Shown: positions 62,623-64,000 of the stretch, piece by piece
How positions within the stretch are numbered: position 1 is the first letter of the stretch
How the letters are laid out: every line of letters begins with the position of its first letter
Origin: Fratercula arctica
Taxonomy: Eukaryota; Chordata; Aves; Charadriiformes; Alcidae
Direction of reading: 5' to 3'
Assembly: GCA_947846985.1 (NCBI GenBank)
Contig: CANTUZ010000008.1
Coordinates: 28,911,352-28,975,351, forward strand
Length of the DNA stretch: 64,000 nt
The notes under the pieces: generated by a model
What the model was told of the DNA's origin: nothing
The model's database searches: none
The model's input: only the letters and a program-made list of their open reading frames with translations
Position numbers and translations under genes: made by a program

Positions 62623-63127
62623 AAGAGAAACTCAAGAAATACTGTAGCTGTCTGAACTGCTGCAGTGCATAAAGTTCAGCACAGGCTTAAGTACCTCTTG
62701 AAATCAGCGCTATTCATGACTTGGTAACATTTTTGATAACCACTTAAGTCAAGGACTATACTTATTTCTCCTTTTGTTTCAAGAAAAGTACTAATTAGAA
62801 AAGCGTCAGTTTCACATAGAATTAATTTTGTTTGTCTGCGATCTCTGCTTTCTCCTGAAATCACTTCTGTTTCCTTCACATTGTTTGCAGTGGTGTCTCA
62901 CTGATGTAAAACAGCTGTTCTTTAACTTCTGGAGCAAAACATCCTCTGCGCAACTGTCACGTAGCTTGATACAGATCTGGGAGCCCTGCTATGAAAGAAT
63001 GATCCAATCTTTATAGTGTTGCTTGCAGAACAGAGCTCCTTTTAAGTTTGAACCTGTGTACTTTCTGTGGAGCAGATGTTGCAGGAAACCCCTCATAATG
63101 CTTTTTTTTGTGTTTGTTTTCTGACAG

Positions 63128-63203
63128 ATGATTCAAGAAAGCAGGGTTCTCATTGAGACAGCAGACATCACTCACGACAAGATTGTTCAGTGCCAGAAAG
63201 CAG
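63128..63203 (+). CDS. PLCL1: PLCL1 exon 4, small internal coding exon
   Basis: This is a 76-bp exon, too short for ordinary ORF calling. It follows a strong acceptor (ttttttgtgtttgttttctgacag) and ends at GCAG|gtaatcc. It reads MIQESRVLIETADITHDKIV then QCQKA plus one base, so it enters in phase 0 and leaves in phase 1. It continues ...AAYDL from exon 3 exactly as in human PLCL1 (MIQESRFLIEMADTVQEKIV, from memory). The segment forms part of a predicted helical C-terminal region of PRIP proteins. The split glycine codon (G|GN) must be completed by the next exon, which is not in the window. The remaining roughly 95 C-terminal residues and the 3' UTR also lie beyond 64000. Confidence 0.94.
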
Positions 63204-64000
63204 GTAATCCTTCTTTATTGTGCAGTTCTGGGTGGGAGATGGGAAACGATGTGCCATAATTTACTTACAGTTTGTGACTTAACGCAGCATCTTTCACCTG
63301 GCATTTAAGTGAGCGTCCTGGTCTTTCCCTGGCAGGCTCCACCCTCCTGAAGGCTCATCCTCCAGTAGCAATGCAGGTGTGGGATCTGGGAAAAATCCTC
63401 AGCTTTCACCTTAAAAACCATTTCTCCATTTGCTCTACAGCTCTGAAATGTCTGACAGCATTTAAATTAGTCAAATGAACTAGAAAGGCATTCAATTAAA
63501 AAGAGGGAGTGAGAAGGCGTGCTGCCTTTACTGCGCTTTTCTACCGCAATCATTCCCCTTAAACGCAGAGGAGGAGGCAAGAGGGTTTGAAACCCACAGG
63601 GCCAAGCTCTGTTGCCTGTCTTTACTTACTTTTGCTGTTTAGGTTTGTTTTAGACCTTGGAAACTTATGCCAGTAGAACTCTATTGTATCACAGTGAATC
63701 TGTGTGGCTGTGGATTATGTACATCAACTATATGGGTGCAAACTACTGTAAGTAGGCCTAAAGTAGATCATATGTTGCTGGAGTATTGTACTGGATGTCT
63801 TTATCTGAACTAGGGCTCTGTCTCGTGTGCACCGGTAGAAAAGGAAGCGGTGGTTTCAGAAGTGGCCACCCACATGCTGTCCGCTCTGCCGCAGGCTCAC
63901 GCTCTGTTTCCAGGATGGTAGAAATCACCAAAGTGTCTGTGATTCGCAGTTCAGCTTATTCACCCAAATCCCTCTTCGTCCCTTGTTCAGGATAGCAGGC
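63204..64000 (+). other. PLCL1: PLCL1 intron 4 (partial, 5' part)
   Basis: It starts at GTAATCC in phase 1 and runs off the window. I saw no further PLCL1 exon: the expected continuation (G/M EFHE-like peptide) is not present. Confidence 0.88.

Larger units (their letters stand above)
52273..63127 (+). other. PLCL1: PLCL1 intron 3
   Basis: 10,855 bp between GTAGGT and CTGACAG, phase 0. It holds the microsatellite pair at 54.3 kb, T28 at 56472, the GT tract at 57537, the CpG-dense patch at 58.7 kb and the 21-bp repeat pair at 61.9/62.6 kb. No nested gene and no CR1 copy were recognised. Confidence 0.93.

Overview
The window looks like bird (avian) nuclear DNA. It carries CR1 LINE fragments of the avian type, ending in the characteristic 3' tail (ATTCTATGATTC or ATTCTGTGA), in a compact, low-repeat intronic background. 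The one recognisable protein-coding gene is vertebrate. I cannot name the species.

The gene is PLCL1 (phospholipase C-like 1, also PRIP-1 or p130), on the + strand. It encodes a catalytically inactive relative of PLC-delta that acts as an inositol-phosphate-binding scaffold. Three internal coding exons are present: exon 2 (47444-49915, 824 codons, with the PP1-docking motif, PH, EF-hand, PLC-X, PLC-Y and C2 domains), exon 3 (52069-52272, 68 codons) and exon 4 (63128-63203, 25 codons plus one base). All three have consensus AG/GT splice sites and compatible reading phases. Exon 1 lies upstream of the window and the C-terminal exons lie downstream. About 917 codons are visible, against roughly 1,095 in human PLCL1 (from memory).

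Layout: 1-47443 is the 3' part of a very long intron 1. It contains four clear CR1 fragments (about 76-520 +, 15964-16120 +, 28934-29302 -, 41163-41655 +), one much older CR1/L3-like remnant near 36.1-36.6 kb, many simple A/T and GT/AC tracts, and several small hairpins and short tandem repeats. Intron 2 (49916-52068) holds a short CpG-dense patch near 50.5-50.7 kb. Intron 3 (52273-63127) holds a (TG)n and (TTTA)n microsatellite pair, a 28-T tract and another CpG-dense patch near 58.7 kb. Intron 4 starts at 63204 and runs off the window.

I found no second protein-coding gene, tRNA, rRNA, CRISPR array or intact mobile element, and no convincing new biological system. The most informative observations are the natural loss of two PLC catalytic residues, the PP1-docking site placed just inside exon 2, the in-frame stop directly behind the exon 2 donor, and several unexplained non-coding structures (perfect hairpins, a long palindrome, a 21-bp dispersed repeat, CpG clusters).
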